DNA of 15,509 nucleotides, taken from an uncultured Paracoccaceae bacterium (GTDB lineage: Bacteria > Pseudomonadota > Alphaproteobacteria > Rhodobacterales > Rhodobacteraceae). A model generated the notes under the pieces. That model was not told the origin of the DNA and searched no databases. It saw only the letters and a program-made list of their open reading frames with translations. The stretch spans positions 1 through 15,509 of the forward strand of contig CALFYQ010000398.1 in NCBI GenBank assembly GCA_937952085.1. Direction: 5' to 3'. The position numbers and the translations under genes are program-made. Of the stretch, positions 12,777 through 15,509 are shown piece by piece. Numbering within the stretch: position 1 is the stretch's first letter; each line of letters starts with the position of its first letter.

Positions 12777-14003
12777 TCAGATCCTTGCGATGCGACGGTG
12801 GAAGGCCGCCCGGAGCGCGGGCAGCGAGGCGCCGCCCATGATGAGGATGGAGAGAACGAGATATCCGGCCGCGATGGCCTCGAGGCCGGAGGGCGCGAAG
12901 AGCGCGGAATTGAGCGTCAGCGCCCCGGCGAGCGCCGCAGTCACCGCCAGCTCGACCTCCGGCCGGCCCTCGGCCCTGAGCCAGCCTGCGGCGGCCGACC
13001 AGAGCGTCGCCGGGATCGCGACGAGGCAGAGCGTGGCGACGACGCCCGAGATGGCCGACCATTCGTCGCCGAGAAGGATCGGCACGTACCACGGCGCCAG
13101 CAGCGCCTGCGCCGCGACGGCCGGGGTGATGAAGCAGAGCGCCGTCAGGATCGAGGAGCGGAGCGCGAGCGCGCGGTCGGAGCTGGCGCAAAGATAGGGA
13201 TAGAGAACGGTCGAGAACGCGGCGGCGAAGGAACTGGCGAGGCCGAGACCCGCGTTGAAGGCCATGAAATACTGCCCGAGCAGTTCGGCGCCGAGCAGCA
13301 TGCCGACGACGAGCTTGTCCGCCTGCAGACGGAGCGCCTTGAAGAGTTCGACGCCGAGCACCGCCCAGCCGAAGGCGACGAACGGACGGAGCGGCGCGGG
13401 CCGCGCCGTCCGATCCACCCGCCAGGGGCGGAGCCGGCGCATGGCGACGAGCCAGATCGGAGCCGCCAGCAGGCGCGGGAGCACGAGCGCGAAGGACGAG
13501 GGCCAGACGGCCGAAAGCGCGGCCGAGAGAAGGTTCGCCCCGACGACCTGCCCGCCGGCGATGGCGGCGCAGCGGGACATCTTCCCCTCCCGCATCGCCA
13601 GCGCCGCCTGGACGAGGCCGCCGGGCATGAAGAGATACTCCGCCCCCAGCGTCAGCAGGAGCGCCGCGAGCGCCGCCTCGCCGCCGCCGAGCCAGATTGC
13701 GCCGGCGATCGCCGCCTGGAGGAGGAAGAGGCCGACGCACCAGACCCAGAAGACCCACCGCGCCGTGCGGCAGACCGACGGGAGATCCTCCGCAGCGGCG
13801 GCGATGACGCGCTGGTTCACGCCGGTCTCGGTCAGCGATTTCAGGATCTCGCCCGCCGCGAGCGCCGCGGCGGCGAGGCCGATCGCCTCCGCATCGAGCG
13901 TGCGCGAGACGGCGACGACGACGAGAAGCCGCGACGCCTTGGCGGCGACTTCGGAGGCGCCGTAGGCGATCAGGCTTCTGACGAGGTTCGTCGGGCGGAG
14001 CAT
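12777..14003 (-). CDS. Polysaccharide/oligosaccharide flippase (Wzx-like, MOP superfamily)
   Basis: From ATG 14003 the protein has 408 residues, built almost entirely of hydrophobic helices (about 12) separated by short Arg-containing loops. The N-terminus, RSLIAYGASEVAAKASRLLV followed by SRTLDAEAIGLAAAALA and LTETGVNQRVIA, is characteristic of the PST/Wzx branch: an opening amphipathic segment, then the first two helices with a conserved Gly-x-Asn loop. The family flips undecaprenyl-linked repeat units across the inner membrane. An in-frame ATG at 14117 would add 38 hydrophilic residues, and ATG 14054 adds 17; both look less protein-like and have no better ribosome-binding site, so 14003 is preferred with moderate certainty. 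It is the first gene of the four-gene glycan operon and is divergent from the export lipoprotein. Confidence 0.85.
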   Translation of the reverse strand: MLRPTNLVRSLIAYGASEVAAKASRLLVVVAVSRTLDAEAIGLAAAALAAGEILKSLTETGVNQRVIAAAAEDLPSVCRTARWVFWVWCVGLFLLQAAIAGAIWLGGGEAALAALLLTLGAEYLFMPGGLVQAALAMREGKMSRCAAIAGGQVVGANLLSAALSAVWPSSFALVLPRLLAAPIWLVAMRRLRPWRVDRTARPAPLRPFVAFGWAVLGVELFKALRLQADKLVVGMLLGAELLGQYFMAFNAGLGLASSFAAAFSTVLYPYLCASSDRALALRSSILTALCFITPAVAAQALLAPWYVPILLGDEWSAISGVVATLCLVAIPATLWSAAAGWLRAEGRPEVELAVTAALAGALTLNSALFAPSGLEAIAAGYLVLSILIMGGASLPALRAAFHRRIARI

Positions 14004-14195
14004 GGCGTCGGCTTTCAGGGTCGATGGCGCCTTGGTTACCCTTTCCTCGCCCATCTGTGCGGGCGCGCCGGTAGCGCCGCGCGGCGCATCCGAGACCCGA
14101 ACTATCCGTTCGGACAAGGCCCGGGCGCGCGGATCGACGGGAGCGGATTTTCGCGCGATGATGCCGAAAACGCGGGCGGAACGGCGGGCGGTCGA
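14004..14195. promoter_or_regulatory. Divergent control region between the flippase operon and the export lipoprotein gene
   Basis: This 192-bp gap should drive both polysaccharide transcripts. It holds CCGAAC-TATCC-GTTCGG (14097-14113), a perfect 6-bp dyad with a 5-bp centre. It also holds TTTTCG-N11-CGAAAA (14148-14170), a 23-bp dyad ending 25 bp before the TTG start of the export gene. Both look like operators for a dimeric regulator. No clean -35/-10 pair was recognised on either strand. Confidence 0.45.
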
Positions 14196-15389
14196 TTGAA
14201 CCTGGCGAACGGCATTCGGGCGGCGGCGATCATGGTCGCAGCGGCGTGCGCGCGCTTCGATCCGCCCGAGAACCTGGAGCCGGTCGAGGCCGGGCAGAGC
14301 TATCAGGCGCAGTATCGAACCCCGGACGCGGAGCGGGCCATGGCCGGCCCGCTCCGCTCCGCTTCGATGAACGCGGCGCGCTGCCTGCCCTCAACGCCCG
14401 GCGACGCACAGCCGGCCGCGGCGCTCGAAGGCGAGCGGCTGACGCGAAACGACCTCGTGGACGTCCGCATCGGCGAGGACGAGACCTTCGGCGGCTCCTA
14501 CGTGATCTCGCGCGACGGCGCGCTAAAGCTCCCGTTCCTCACCCCGATCCGCGCCGAGGGGCGCGCCACCGCGGAGGTGGAGGCGGATATCAAGGCGCAA
14601 CTCCTGCGCCGCGACCTATACGCCGAGGCGCCGCTCACCTCGGTGCGCGTGACCGACTTCGCCGCCGTGAGCGTCGGCGTGTCCGGCGCGGTGTTCGAGC
14701 CGCGGATCGTCGAGATCGGCCGCGTCGGCGCGGACGAGATCGACGCGGCGCGGCAGATCGCGCTCGGCGCCTCGACCGAGGGGCGGAACCTCTCCGCCGC
14801 GCTCCGCGCCGCCGGCGGCGTGCGGCCGGACGCCGACCTCTCGGCCGTCGAACTCGTGCGGGGCGGACAGAGCTATCGGCTCGACCTCTCGGAGTTCTTC
14901 GCGGGCTCGACGGCCCATGACGTGATGCTCCTGAACGGCGACCGCGTGGTCGTGCCGAGCCGCGGATGCTTTCAGGATGCGCTGATGCGCCCCAGCCCGA
15001 TCAGCCCGCCCGGCGTGACGCTCTTCCTCTCCAACCTGACGCAGCCGGCGACCGCGAACGCCCCGTCCGCGATCGGCCGCGAGGTGCGGGAGATTCCCTA
15101 TGGCACGCGGTATCTTCAGGCCGTGATCGACGCCAACTGCGTCGGCGGCGCGCGGCTTTCGAGCGCGGACCGCTCGGCCGTGCTCTTCACGCGCAACCCG
15201 GTCACCGGCGTCTCGATCGCCATCGAGCGCGACATCGAGGATCTGTTGCGCCGCGCGGACCGCGACGATTTCGACCCGTATCTGCTGCCGAACGACGCGC
15301 TGGCCTGCTATGACAGCACGGTCTCGAACATCGCCGAAGTGGGGCGCGTGCTCGGCATCTTCGTCGCCGGGGCGATCCTGGCGAAGTGA
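14196..15389 (+). CDS. Outer-membrane polysaccharide export lipoprotein (Wza/GumB-like, Poly_export plus SLBB)
   Basis: From TTG 14196 the protein has 397 residues. Residues 1-17 form a short lipoprotein signal with Arg8 and a hydrophobic core, and the lipobox AAAC puts the acylated Cys at residue 18. ATG 14232 is also in frame but would leave only five residues before that Cys, so the TTG is preferred. The Poly_export domain spans about 80-160 (NDLVDVRIGEDETFGGSYVI, then DGALKLPFL). The SLBB-type part follows (GVSGAVFEPRIVEIG, LSAALRAAGGVRPDAD, LNGDRVVVPSRGC, to about 258). The C-terminal region carries FTRNPVTGVSIAIERDIEDL and PYLLPNDALACYDS, then a hydrophobic terminal helix (378-397), as in Wza-type proteins where this helix lines the outer-membrane pore. 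It exports the polysaccharide made by the divergent operon. The matching inner-membrane copolymerase/kinase is not in the window. Confidence 0.88.
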   Translation: MNLANGIRAAAIMVAAACARFDPPENLEPVEAGQSYQAQYRTPDAERAMAGPLRSASMNAARCLPSTPGDAQPAAALEGERLTRNDLVDVRIGEDETFGGSYVISRDGALKLPFLTPIRAEGRATAEVEADIKAQLLRRDLYAEAPLTSVRVTDFAAVSVGVSGAVFEPRIVEIGRVGADEIDAARQIALGASTEGRNLSAALRAAGGVRPDADLSAVELVRGGQSYRLDLSEFFAGSTAHDVMLLNGDRVVVPSRGCFQDALMRPSPISPPGVTLFLSNLTQPATANAPSAIGREVREIPYGTRYLQAVIDANCVGGARLSSADRSAVLFTRNPVTGVSIAIERDIEDLLRRADRDDFDPYLLPNDALACYDSTVSNIAEVGRVLGIFVAGAILAK

Positions 15390-15392
15390 GGT

Positions 15393-15509
15393 TCAGCCGG
15401 CGAGGGCGGAGCGCGTCGGCGGCCAGTCCGCCAGGAAGCGCAGCCGCGCGGCGTCGGCGGCGGCCTCGTCGCCCTCCCGCAGCGCGTTCTCGAGCGCGAT
15501 CAGCGCCTC
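15393..15509 (-). CDS. C-terminal 38 residues of an unidentified protein (gene runs in from the right edge)
   Basis: Reading leftward from the right edge, the frame is open to a TGA at 15395-15393. It encodes a helical, Ala/Glu/Arg-rich tail (ALENALREGDEAAADAARLR) ending in FLADWPPTRSALAG. The stretch looks like genuine protein, with acidic and basic residues alternating as in a helix. It converges on the export lipoprotein gene with only three bases between the two stop codons. The family cannot be told from so short a piece. Confidence 0.6.
   Translation of the reverse strand, partial: EALIALENALREGDEAAADAARLRFLADWPPTRSALAG

Noticed and set aside
12775..13758. Upstream extension of the second GT2 frame into the flippase gene
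   Set aside because: This part is an Arg/Gly-rich shadow of the hydrophobic flippase reading frame, and the GT2 fold begins exactly at Met 12774.

Overview
The window looks like a chromosomal segment of a very GC-rich (roughly 70 % or more, judged by eye) alphaproteobacterium, most plausibly a Rhodobacterales-type organism. This rests on the codon and base bias, the style of the polysaccharide-export protein, the cupredoxin-copA-copB gene set and a perfect FNR/FnrL-type box. I cannot name a genus. No tRNA, rRNA, insertion sequence, CRISPR array or phage gene is visible.

Layout. (1) 1-297, minus: N-terminal part of a lipoprotein that runs off the left edge. (2) 666-3641, plus: a 991-residue secreted calcium-dependent protein with seven FG-GAP propeller blades, two cadherin-like domains, 24 RTX nonapeptides and a type I secretion C-terminus. 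It is divergent from (1) across a 368-bp intergenic region. (3) 3872-4762 and 4958-5329, plus: a cation diffusion facilitator and a dihydroneopterin aldolase (folB). (4) 5330-5651: a regulatory intergenic stretch with a locally AT-rich part that carries palindromes and a perfect FNR box. It leads into a HicB-like gene (5652-6050, plus) that has no HicA partner. (5) 9638-6166, minus: a copper-resistance operon in the order Cys/His-rich exported protein, cupredoxin, copA multicopper oxidase, copB outer-membrane protein. It ends at a strong hairpin at 6135-6160, shared with the convergent HicB-like gene. (6) 14003-9751, minus: a tightly packed polysaccharide operon of flippase, GT2, GT2 and GT4, closed by a hairpin at 9730-9745. 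(7) 14196-15389, plus and divergent from the flippase: a lipoprotein of the Wza/GumB-like outer-membrane polysaccharide export family. (8) 15509-15393, minus: the last 38 codons of an unidentified gene.

How the genes work together. The copper genes form one periplasmic and outer-membrane detoxification unit: metal binding by the small protein and cupredoxin, cuprous oxidation by CopA, and outer-membrane handling by CopB. The flippase, three glycosyltransferases and export lipoprotein are part of an exopolysaccharide or capsule locus that probably continues beyond the right edge; no polymerase, copolymerase/kinase or initiating transferase lies inside the window. The RTX protein is probably a surface or extracellular adhesin, but no type I transporter genes are nearby.

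The least ordinary observation is the FNR box. It is spaced like a class II activator site in front of the solitary HicB-like gene, with a hairpin in the predicted 5' leader. Most of the rest belongs to known families, with specific deviations: a CDF transporter with Glu/Asn at its second-helix metal positions, a CopA without a twin-arginine signal, and a possibly leaderless first gene in the copper operon.
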